Shown one piece after another: positions 25,272 through 36,247 of a stretch of DNA of 64,000 nucleotides. Within the stretch, counting starts at the first letter, position 1; each line of letters starts with the position of its first letter. The position numbers were made by a program, and so were the translations under genes. Location: assembly GCA_965153355.1 (NCBI GenBank), contig OZ231127.1, positions 86,242,001 through 86,306,000 on the forward strand, written 5' to 3'. A model generated the notes under the pieces. That model was not told the origin of the DNA. It did no database searches and saw nothing but the letters and a program-made list of their open reading frames with translations. The DNA comes from Flaccisagitta enflata. Lineage: Eukaryota > Chaetognatha > Sagittoidea > Aphragmophora.

Positions 25272-26690
25272 CACAAACACACACAAAAAAAAAAAAGACC
25301 AAAAGAAATACTGTTAATAACGAAATTGTATACGAAATAACGAAAAATATGGAAATGATAAGAAAAAAAAATCGCGAAAACAAACAGAAAAAAACGGAAT
25401 ATCAACGTGGAATTTTAGACCCTCGAGAAAACCTTGACAACCTCGTGTGGATAAAATGAAGAAAACGTCGTTGATGTAGTTAACAAAAAGAAAAAAAAAA
25501 CTTAAATACTGTCATCCTCATTTTTTGTCACTAAAAAAATGATAAACGCTCTCTACAGAGTAGAGAAAATTCCATAATTGATCACCGGGTGTATCTCCAT
25601 CATCATTTTCAGTTCATATATCAATGTTCGATTCACTTTATACGCTAAAACACGGGATTTAGAAATGTTTATATCATTGGTATTTTGGCTTAAATAAATA
25701 CTGCTGTACATTCTGTGGTCATCTTTTTATTTTATTTTTTTTTTGTCAGAAAAAAAGAAAATACAGTCTTTGTTTTAATTTCAGGTCCTTTTTTTTTGGG
25801 TTTGGACTCCGAAAGTGAAAAACTGAAAATATGTAAAAGGATCAGAAAATACTCACATTTGTGACACTAGTCATAAAAGTCACGTTTGCTTACGCACATG
25901 TTATGAACCGTCTTGAACTTTTGTGGTTTAAAACTGAGTGGAAATGAAAAAATAACACCAATTAAATTTAGACGGGGTTAAAAAGTTGCTTTTTTTTAAT
26001 TGCGAGGAAAAAATAGCCAAAGAAAAGAAATGAAAAAATTGTAGTCAATGATATTTCCGGTGGAGTCAATAATTATAAACAACAAAATGTTTAAAACCCG
26101 ATTTAACAAAAAAAGTCGAAAACGCGTACACCTAAAAATCCAACTTTGAGCAATAAATGATCTCGGCTGTTCAAATTTACTTAGTAACTAGTATATTTTA
26201 GTTGTTTTTTTTTTCTTATTGTAGATTTTTTTCCCTCTTTCTCTCTCCCTCTCAAATACATTTACAAAAAAAGTTTGGCATGAAAAAGAGCCGTTATGCG
26301 ACTAGTCCTACATCCACTTACATCAATTGACATGAATAATGAATTATTATTTTTTTTTTTTTGCTTTGAAGTTGGTTGATTTTTTTCTTTGCCCTCATTC
26401 TTCTTCATTCCCCTTTTCATGTGAGACTGAGGCTCCGGGAATTTTAGCCGATAGTTTTATTATGAAAGGTTTTTACTGCTTAAAAATTATTTTACTTGAT
26501 TTTAGGATTATTTCCGATAAAGTATCGATTATCTTAGCATTTCTTTTGTCAAATGGAAGCAGCATGTATGTGCACGCATATCTTTTTTACGTAGACACAA
26601 TTTGTTGTTTTTTTTTTTAAGCTACATTGAGAAAAAAAAACATTAAAACGACATGTTGACAGTGATATTCAAAATCATAAGTCTTAGTGC
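25272..26690. other. 3' UTR and intergenic DNA after the THAP gene
   Basis: AT-rich, long A and T runs; no gene seen. Confidence 0.5.
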
Positions 26691-26691
26691 C

Positions 26692-27448
26692 TACCCTGCT
26701 TTCAAAAGCAAGTGTTACCAGCAAAATCTTTATTGCATCTTAAGTATTTATTTTTGGAAATTCAGATTGGATTTGCCAAAAAGCATATAACCTACCATTT
26801 GTTCATGCAAAATTTCAAAGGACTAGCTCAAGCCGTATGGCTTCCACATGATTTTGAATGAAAGTGAGATATTCTCGATAAGAGCATTTTTTAAGAATAG
26901 ATTAACTGACACTGTAACTTAAAATCATCGTCATTTCTTAATGAATCAAGCAAAAATGGCCAGATTTGTCTTGAAAAAAGGATATTAGTCTCAATTTACG
27001 TATTTCTGTGGAAAAATACCAAATCATTGTAATTTATGAGGAAAATCTAGGTTTTCTTTTGATTTTTTGAAGTTGGAGCAGGTTTCAAATGCGTTTAAAG
27101 ACCAAAATTTTTTATAAAATGGTGCAAAATGAAAGTGATACAAATTAAGTGTCAATTATTGACTATACATGACTTATTTGGTCATTCAAGCTCATAGTGT
27201 GAAATGTTTATGAAGGTTCCTAGGTGCAAAATTGCTCAAAAATGTGGTTTTCATGCAAATTTTGCTTGAGTTCCACCAAATTTCAATAACATGTGGACGA
27301 TAAACCGCTAGACCCAGCACGATGAAATTTTGCATGAAAAAATGGTAGGTTATGTGCTTTTTGACAGAACCAACCGGGTTTTCTAAAAATGAATACTTTA
27401 TGCACAATAAAGTTTTTACTGGTAACACTTGCTTTTGAAAGCAGGGTA
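26692..27448. mobile_element. foldback/MITE-like element with about 160-bp inverted arms
   Basis: Left arm 26692-26850 and right arm 27290-27448 are diverged inverse copies, both ending TACCCTGCTTTCAAAAGCAA outward. About 440 bp of AT-rich DNA lie between. No transposase. No clean target duplication adjoins the ends; ATATTCAAA occurs on both flanks but 20 bp away on the left. Confidence 0.6.
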
Positions 27449-27459
27449 TCATATTCAAA

Positions 27460-27890
27460 TCCACCCACGTACTAATTTTTTAAGTAGAGCCTCAGTTATA
27501 CATACACATGGGCCTTAACTAAGTCTCAAGACTCTTTTTATAACGAGAATTAAGGGAAGATTCTCTCCATTCTACCTTTCCTTAGCCCCATCCTGTTTAC
27601 CAAACTACCCCATTTGAATCCCTCCACGATCAGAGAGGTTGTTGTCCTGTTCTTGTGAAAGCAACAACGCTCTGTGATATATTTCAAGTGCCTGATTTTA
27701 AATCGCTTCACTGTTGGAAGAGAAAAATAATTAAAAAAAGCTTTCTTGGTCATGAATTTCATGATAAAAATGCAATTGATAACTGGTTGACCTATTTTAT
27801 TAATGTTTTGCGAGTTAAACTCTAAGAGTTATCACTCAATATTGTTTTCTTTACCATGATCCATGAATCCCACACATACGAAACACATTG
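27460..27890. other. unique DNA, no feature seen
   Basis: Only short frames without recognisable content. Confidence 0.45.
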
Positions 27891-27892
27891 TG

Positions 27893-27893
<1 letters not shown>

Positions 27894-27980
<87 letters not shown>
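27894..27980. repeat. (CT)n
   Basis: About 85 bp, uninterrupted. Confidence 0.9.
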
Positions 27981-27981
<1 letters not shown>

Positions 27982-28192
27982 CCCTGCCTTCTTTTACGCA
28001 ACAAATGAAAACGAACACTGTAACGAGAAATAATAACCCATGCGGCCAAGTACAAAAATCACTAGTCAATGTTGATATGTTCTTTTTTTTCAATAGAAAC
28101 AGAAATTGCTTTCTAATTCGTTTTGAATTCCTCATTAGTAACTTAGAATTTTGTCTGTATGCGATGTGTCAGTTAGAAAACAATAATTCAGC

Positions 28193-28238
28193 CAGGGTCA
28201 GGGCCAGGGCCAGGGCCAGGGCCAGGGCCAGGGCCAGA
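28193..28238. repeat. (GGGCCA)n hexamer repeat
   Basis: Seven to eight GGGCCA units, GC-rich in AT-rich surroundings. Confidence 0.85.
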
Positions 28239-28314
28239 AATTTTAAAGTAATGACCTCAGTGGTGTCAGCTGCATTCACACTAGTTAGCATTAAAAACCA
28301 ACTAATCTTTTTTT

Positions 28315-28380
28315 CTTTTGTAAGTCGCGGACTCTCAATTCTCTAAAGGCTCTGTCCGTCCCTCCTTCGGTCTGATCATG
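28315..28380 (+). mobile_element. decayed GTCY element
   Basis: AAGTCGCGGACTCTC, then CTAAAGGCTCTGTCCGTCC. Only the left end is recognisable. Confidence 0.35.
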
Positions 28381-28699
28381 TTCAATTTCTAGTTAGAAAG
28401 TGTGAAAACGCGCATTTTTGAAGATGTGATTTTATGTGCGTGTGCGTGTGTGCGTGTGCGTGCAGAGGGGAGTTGTTGCCAGAAATTATAGCGCTTCCTA
28501 AATAGCAGCCTCTAAAATAGCGGGATAGAAAAATAGATAGTGCTCAATTCCATCTAATTCAATTTTTTAGACGTAAAATAGCCATTTTTAATCAGTCATT
28601 CGCGCCCTCAGCTTCTTAAAGATTTACCGTTTAACCAGGTTGCTGCTGCTATTAATAGTCGGTACATACTCGGAACTTTTTTGATTGGGGGAAAAGGGG

Positions 28700-28777
28700 G
28701 AGGTAAGTAAAGCCCGGTAGAATCTGGAGAGGCCAGAGGTAGGTAGAGCCAGATAGAATCTGGAGAGGCCAGAGGTA
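28700..28777. repeat. 36-bp tandem repeat, target of the hAT-like element
   Basis: Two units of GCCAGAGGTA...AGATAGAATCTGGAGA; a further part resumes at 30422 beyond the inserted element. Confidence 0.7.
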
Positions 28778-28867
28778 AGGTTGGGAGTGACTTGGATTTT
28801 CAATCACCACCGATTTTCGGCGATTTTTCATTTCCACCACCGTTTATTCCGTTTTTTTCAGTGATTT

Positions 28868-29080
28868 TTAGTTGCGACCACGCACTTCTAAAAAAGGCTT
28901 TGTCGGTCCATTGGTCCGTTGGTCATGCTCATGTTAAGGGTGCGAAAATGTGCATTTATGATGATACAGTTGTAAATGTTTGTATGTTGAGTAAGCATGG
29001 GGTAGGAGAGGGAATGAATGGGGGTTGTATACCCTTGCCCACCCATCCAAAATGATATTGTGACCCGCGCCACTTGTTGT
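28868..29080 (+). mobile_element. GTCY hairpin element, B type, nested in the hAT-like element
   Basis: TTTTTAGTTGCG-ACCA-CGCACT hairpin (diverged), GGCTTTGTCGGTCC core, then CCTTGCCCACCCATCC and ATATTGTGACCCGCG. Confidence 0.65.
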
Positions 29081-29231
29081 ACTACAGCATCCCCATCACT
29101 TGCTATTCACGGCGATTAGTGTATGTTGTGCACAATCCTTCAGCCTATTTCCACTCTGACACGGTTTCAGATAAATATCTTTTCATAATTACCTTAGTGA
29201 ATACACTGTATATCTCTTGAACTGTTTCTTG

Positions 29232-29234
<3 letters not shown>

Positions 29235-29308
<74 letters not shown>
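29235..29308. repeat. (CT)n
   Basis: About 74 bp, inside the hAT-like element. Confidence 0.9.
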
Positions 29309-29310
<2 letters not shown>

Positions 29311-29514
29311 TTATTTTTTTTTCTGTTTCTTCCTCCTCTTTAAACTTCAAAATTGTTTTTCCATTACATTCTTCTTCTTTTTCCCCAATGAAGATCACGG
29401 AATTGATAGAATGGAAGTGCAAGACGAATAGAAACAGTAGAAATGGTAAAAATGAATAAGATCTATGAATCGTTACAAACTTCGAATAGTGTTGGCAACT
29501 ATTTAGCTGAGTAA

Positions 29515-30130
29515 AACAAGGCTGGATATGCGGCCTTCAAGTACAGAAGGAACCATTATAAGAAGTGTTGAGGGACCAAAATTGATGCGCCCCCCCTTAC
29601 AGCCCACTACACAACTTATATTTCATGCCTTAGGTGAATACAAATCTTACACCAAGGTGATTTTTGAAACTCCACTTAAAACCTTACCAAATCTTAAATT
29701 TTTCCCATTTCAAGAGGTTTTTTCAATAAAACTAAATTTTAGCATAAAAAGGTCAATCATGGCAATTCTAGAAAGTCTCAAAAAAAGCCTCGATAAAAAA
29801 AATTGTCTTCACTAAGAGTATAAACCGCTGCCCAGAGTAGAGGAAAAGAAGCAATAGTATGGGCTTTGAGGGGGAGCGCTTAAACTTTTGGTCCCTCCAC
29901 AGCTTTCATAATGATTTTGTCTGTGGTCACTTTGAGGTGGGCAGGGGCAATAATGTAGATAGGCAAAGCAGTATGTGAGTGGACAGGGGTTGTATTGTGG
30001 CATGGCAGGGGCAGTAATGCTTGAAATTGCTTTTCCAGTCAATTTTGCATCACCTAAATTTTAGCGTTCTGGACAGGCAGACCTTCCAAGGGCCACACCC
30101 TCCTATAGAGTTGCTTAGCAAGCAATAAAA
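29515..30130 (-). mobile_element. GTCY-related element with a TTGCTT stem
   Basis: Starts AACAAGGCTGGATATGCGG, a C-type distal end, and closes with CTCCTATAGAG and the hairpin AGTTGCTT-AGC-AAGCAAT followed by AAAA. The core has decayed. The stem is yet another paired variant. Confidence 0.45.
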
Positions 30131-30527
30131 GATATGTGCTGAGTGAAACTGCACTGGAATGAGGTACTGTTTCTTGTTACTATGGCAACCACTAAATCAG
30201 GGATTTATGCAGGATTTTTTTTCTTTTTTGTAAAAATCAAAACTATTTTCCCAGCATGCGTATTTTCCTCTGCATGATGGCAAAAAAATGCGATGAAAAG
30301 AGCAGCTTAGGGATAGGAGGAAAAAACGGTGAAAAACCGAAAATCCAAATCACTGAATCGGTGAAAATTGGCATTCACTCCACCGTTTTTTCGGCGGTGA
30401 TTCACCGATCCCCCAACCTTAGCCAGAGGTAGGTAGAGCCAGATAGAATCTTCCAGATTGATTGTATTTTTGTCCGAGGGATGAGAGCTCCGTTTTGAGT
30501 GGCAAAGACCTTACCCGAATTCAGGGG

Positions 30528-30529
<2 letters not shown>

Positions 30530-30617
<88 letters not shown>
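30530..30617. repeat. (GA)n
   Basis: About 88 bp; a weaker CT-rich stretch follows at 30757-30790. Confidence 0.9.
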
Positions 30618-30618
<1 letters not shown>

Positions 30619-30619
30619 G

Positions 30620-32090
30620 TTCTTGCTATAGACCTCTCAAAAGGTGTTTAGAGGAAATATATCTATCTCGAGAATGTTCGACCTAGAGAATTTTAACACG
30701 AAAGCACTTTCTCTCTGCTTGGCTCTCTTGCTCGCTGCATCTGGAGGTCCAGCAAACTCTCTCTCTCTCTCTCTCACTCTCTCTCTCTCATCTCCTTATT
30801 TCTTCTTTCTATCTCATGTATTCTCTCAACCACGTAGAACCTTCCAACTCCAGCTCTGCACTCCGAGCTCTCGATCCGGCAGAGAAAGTTCAATAGTCTC
30901 CACTTGGGTAAGGACAGTTGGCGCATCAAACGGAAAACAAAAAACAAAAGACACTTTTACTGAGCCTATAAACCTACTTACCTTTACGGGCCGGGGAGGT
31001 ACACTCCTCTAAAATAAGTTTATCGGAACATTAGACTTGAAATGGCTTTAAAATTAAGAACATTGCTATACATTCATTGGTGGCTATCTTTATCTCATAT
31101 GCAAGGCTTAATAAAAAATGACGTTATTTAAAAAAAGATAAAAAGATTGAACTGAGATTGGCCGAAACTTTAAGCATTATCCTCACATGATTTGAATTAC
31201 CACTCACACATATCGTTGATTACGTATTGCCATAACTAACTCTGGTTGGAATACAGCCCTCTCCCAACTTTTGAGCTTACATACTCTTTTTTTTTTTGAG
31301 AACGTCATTTTTTTTCGAAGGCTTTTTGTTCTTATTTTTGAGGCCAAATGAAGCCTTCAACGTTCGTAGAGCGTTCTTAATTTCAAATACTCTATAAATT
31401 GTAGGAAACCTTGTAGTATACTATTACTCAATTATACTAAATATATTTCTATTAAATACTGTTAAAACAAATGCCAATCATTAAAGTCTAGGGATATTAT
31501 TATGATATTTATTTGAAAATTATAAACTAACATATTGATAATACTAAAATTCAAGTGTTTTTTAATGTTTTTTAAATATCATCATAAGCAAAAATTTTTT
31601 CTCAAGATTTGAAGCCTTTGTATGTTTTTAAGATGTTCTTAATTTTGATGTTCTTATAAAGTAGGTTCTTATAAAAAAAAAAAGAGTATTTGTTTTGGTT
31701 TTCTACATTTTGATCTCGGCTTCTCGGCCTCTTCCAATTTGTTCATTTATTTGTTTTGCTTTGAGTTTGATAATTGTCAAGAGGAAAAAAGGCGAGGCCG
31801 ACCAAATTATGCTGGTATTATATCGATCGAAACTCGAAAGAGTTAAGATTTTGTGTTAAAGACTTAAGATTAGTCGTGGCAAACAAAAACAACAAATTAA
31901 CAACAACAGGAGCAGCAAATAGGCAAAAACAGTGACAACATAAATAGCAATAGCCCACGCAACATCAGTAATAGCGGCAACTTAACCTAGACTCAGTATA
32001 ATGTTAATAAAAACGAAATCAACACCGAAAAAAAACTATTTTCGTAAAAAACAACAAAAGCAACAATAACGACAGTTAAACAACAACATT
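30620..32090. other. intergenic DNA upstream of the ROCO gene
   Basis: AT-rich. A TTCTTATAAA(G/C)TAGGTTCTTATAA stretch at 31650-31672 also occurs at 20573-20597, a minor dispersed repeat. A promoter is not identifiable. Confidence 0.45.
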
Positions 32091-32092
32091 GA

Positions 32093-32217
<125 letters not shown>

Positions 32218-32256
32218 CTATGACGACCGCAGCAACAACATGGGCAAAAACAGATT

Positions 32257-33001
32257 ATGTCAGAAACACAAAAAATGGCCACAAAGAAAAACGAAACTTG
32301 TTCCAGTGAGGAAGAAGGTGAAGAAAAAGAGGAGAAAGATAGAAAAGTAGGGAGAGAGGAGAAAGGAAGAGAGGAAGAAGAAAAGGAGGAACAAGGGGAT
32401 GGAAAGGAAGAAGCAACAAAGGAAGGATTAGAAGAAGAAATGGACGAAAATGAGGAGGCAAGAGGAAGAGGGGCAGAAGGAAATGGAAAGGAAGGAGGGG
32501 GAGGGGGAGGAAGTGCAGGAGGCGAGATACCAGCAGCGGAAGTAGAGGAAGAAGGAGAAAAGGAAGAAGGGGGAGGAGAAGGAGGAGGGGGAGAAGGAGG
32601 AGGGGAAGAAGGAGAAGAAGGAGGAGAAGGAGAAGGAGATAGGAATTCTCGTTATTCGTCAGAAACCGGTGATGGTGCCCAGAAGAAAACCTTTTATCTC
32701 ACCACTGATTACCTTCCGGAAAAGAGAGGAGAGGCGGGAGATGAAGGAGATTCTTGTGATTCGTCAGAAACTGGTGACGGTACCAAAGAGAAAATCTTTT
32801 ACCTCAACTCGGACTACGTAAGCAGGAAGAACGAAGAAAGGAAAAAGCTCAAAGGGATGGAATGGAGAAGTCAAGGAGGCGTTTGGCTGCCCTTTGAGCA
32901 AGGCTTCACGAAGATCGTCGTAGAGGTGGAAGACGACGAAAAATTCGCCGAGGAGATCCAAATGCTCGATCTCAATCAGAATCCTGTGACAGAGATCGAA
33001 G
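32257..33001 (+). CDS. ROCO gene exon 1 (acidic N-terminus)
   Basis: ATG at 32257 comes after a (CAA)n tract and a short A/C-rich leader. It encodes a Glu/Gly/Lys-rich region, then two tandem copies of a 35-residue module sharing SSETGDG and FYL-x2-DY (from about 32650 and 32755). The final part (FAEEIQMLDLNQNPVTEIEG) starts the leucine-rich pattern. Donor AAG/GTAAGC, phase 1. Confidence 0.75.
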
Positions 33002-36000
33002 GTAAGCAGGATTGGCAATTGCTAACAGGATGGATGGGATGGGACGCCACGTCCACCACGTCCGTGGACATGGTTCCACAAAAAGTTGGTCTTGAGATCC
33101 AGTTGGTCATGAATTATGGCTTCATTCATTTTTCCATAATGCTTACCCCCCCCCCCCTTTTCTCAAGTCTAGAAAGTATCTACTGTATCAACTTGTCATA
33201 TTTGTAACCTTAAATATCGTCGTTCCTAAAATTCAGGCACGTCGAAACTGGCGCGAGTGAAGGAGATAAAATGCTGGGATTGCAAATTCGATTCCATTCC
33301 GCGATGGATCGAAGAATTCCCAGCATTAGAACAAGTGGATCTAAGAAAGAACGACATCAACCAACTTCCGTCTTGGTTCACTCGAATCAAAACTCTCAAA
33401 AAGCTCAAATTGATCGGATGCAAATTCCCTTCGATTCCGCGCGAAATTGAGGAAATGCCGGCGCTCGAGGAAATTCATGTGGGCGGAGAGTGGTTGAAGT
33501 TAGAAGGTGATGATCTGCCTGATTGGTTCACGAAAATGAGCAAGTTGAAAGTTGTCGGTTTGTGGAGATGCGGACTGAAATCCGTTCCACAAGGGCTGAA
33601 GGAAATGCAGCAGCTTGAAGAAGTCGACTTGATGGGCAATGACATTGGGGCGCTGCCAGGTTAGCATGGGTGCATGTAGTTGAGTCGTTTGACTGGGGGG
33701 AAAATTTTTTGGTTGGGAGAAAAATCTTTGTTTTGTTTTGTTTGATCAGTAAGAAAATCTTTGTTTTTCCCCTTAAGCATATCTGGTAAAATCCTGATTT
33801 TGGTCTCTAAAGCATATTTGGTATAATTCTAATGTTGGTCCCCCAAAGCATATCTGGTAATTTCGCCAGCATAAAATTTTGTCAAGTGATGGAAACATGT
33901 AAAATCTTCAATTCTTACCCCTCTTTTTTTCATCCTTTGAATTAATCATTCTCTCACAAATCTTGTGATTTCCTTTCTCCCATTTACATACATGGGCAGG
34001 TTTTTTGACCGAAATGATGAGTTTGAAAAAGATCATCATGAGAGGGAACAAAAGGCTCGAAACAGTTCCCAACGGCGGAAGTCAATGGACTCATCTGGAC
34101 TTCGTGGATTGCAATATCAAATCACTTCCCGAGGATCTGTTCCATTATCAATTGGAAGAGGTGGATTTTGGATCTAACAAAGGTAAACAAATGAAAAGCC
34201 ATATATTTTATGTTCAGTTGAGCTTCATTAGAGTGTAGGCAAAGGGACATAATTATGCAGGCAAATAATTATGTAGGCAAAGGGACATAATTATGTCTTA
34301 TGGTGAAGCATTTTAGGTGCATGCAACCAATGATTATAATTGCAATGACTAATCAAAATAATAAATTGATAATGATGATAATTATATAAAAGATAATGAT
34401 CATGATGACGCATTGATGCGGATGATAATGACGATCTTGATATTTTTCAACCATTTCAGGATTGACATCTTTGCCGCCTCTTTTACCATCATCATGCCTG
34501 AGGAAGCTTAATGCTGAGGAATGTGACATTCAGTCTCTTCCTCACAATCTCTTTCATTTCAACTTGGAAGTGATCAACTTGAGTCGCAACAAAGGTAATG
34601 ATGAGGATGAGGATTCTGATAATGACAATATTATTGATAGTAATCATGATGATTACAATGATTAGGATAAGGATGATAATGATGAGTCATTATCAATGAC
34701 AATGCTTATGATAATTAGTGGGCCAAACTATGCTCAAGGTGGATCATTGCTTCCTCACTGCACAGAATGGCATTTCAGGTGGCTAGGCCTAGTTAATGTT
34801 CTGGTCATGCTTTTCTCTACCCCATATTAGTTGCAGACACGCAACTCTATGAGAGGCTTTATCCATTTGTCTGTTAGTTGGTCCATATTGATTGGGTCAA
34901 AAAGTTAATAGCAGCCCAAAGGCAGTAAGTGGTCAGCGGTACCCGTGCCCTGCTTGAGTAGTGTGTGATTTAGGTTGAGGGGGAGCAGGGCAGCGGCCTC
35001 GAAGGGGATGAAGTCCTGTAGAACACAGGGGGAATCTGTCCGTCCGTCCGTCCGTCTGTCTGTTTGTCCCCCCCGCCCCATCATCAGGGCTTCGTCTCCT
35101 TTGGGGCCTATTCTGACCCAAATTCTGCAAAATAGCCCAATTCCAAGCAATATGGCCCAAATCTAAGCAAAATGGCCCAAATCAAAGCATAATGGCCCAA
35201 ATCAAAGCAAAATCTAGGTATCATAGGCCACAATATAGGTCTAAGGGGCCAAAATAATGTACCTCGGGCCAGAATTGGGGTTTTCTGGCCAAATTAGGGC
35301 CATTTTGCTTGGATTTGGGCCATTATGCTTGGATTTGGACCATTTTGCTTACATTTGGGCCATATTGCTTGGATTTGGGCTATTTTGCAGAATATGGGTC
35401 TGAAAAGGAGATGAAGCCCTGAGGATGGGGCGGGGGGGACGGACTGACAGACGTACGTATGGACGGACGTACGGACGGTTTTCTACAGGACTTTGTCCCC
35501 TTCGGGGCCGCTGCCCAAAAATGAGCGTTTTGGATACTTTTTATATATGCTGCATGTGGGGGAATAGGGTGGCGATGGGGTGTGGATGGAGGCTGGACGT
35601 CCTTGTCCACCTATCCGTAACAATGTTGTGACCCCGCAACTTTTGTTTACATAATAAAACATAGGGAACCCTGAAGACCAAAATGGTTTTTTTCGGATAC
35701 TAGGGGCCTTATAGGTGGGGTGGGGGCATAACCTAAATTGGCCAGTCGCCTGAGACGTGGCAAATTATGATAAATGAAGATAGCCTGCGCAGTTAGGTGA
35801 CTAAATTGCTCCACGTGCATAGTTCATCTCACTCAGGGTGGCAGTTTATTACCCTTCTCCACTTATGATAATAGTAAGGATGATTTTGACTTTATTTTAC
35901 CCCTTCCATTCTCTCTGTCTTGTCTCCATTTCAGGCTTGACAGCTTTGCCTCTTTTATCTCCTTCATCTTCTTTGAAGTCGCTACATGCTGAGGAATGTG

Positions 36001-36175
36001 ACATTCACTTACTTCCTCATAATCTGTTCCATCACAAGTTGGAAGAAATCAACTTGAGTCGCAACAAAGGTAATGATATTATGATGCAGGGATTATGAAA
36101 ATGATTTAATCCTGTTGACTGAGGTGATAAAAAGAATAAATTTGGCCATGGTGATACTGTCGGGGAATTGACCGG

Positions 36176-36247
<72 letters not shown>

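Larger units (their letters stand above)
28776..30421. mobile_element. hAT-like non-autonomous DNA element with 8-bp target duplication
   Basis: Begins TAAGGTTGGG and ends with its exact inverse CCCAACCTTA. Both sides carry the direct repeat GCCAGAGG (28768-28775 and 30422-30429), an 8-bp duplication as in hAT transposons. Subterminal regions repeat CACCG/CGGTG-type motifs in inverse order. No transposase frame is visible. It landed in a 36-bp tandem repeat and holds nested GTCY elements and a (CT)n tract. Because the target is itself repetitive, the duplication is strong but not proof. Confidence 0.55.
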
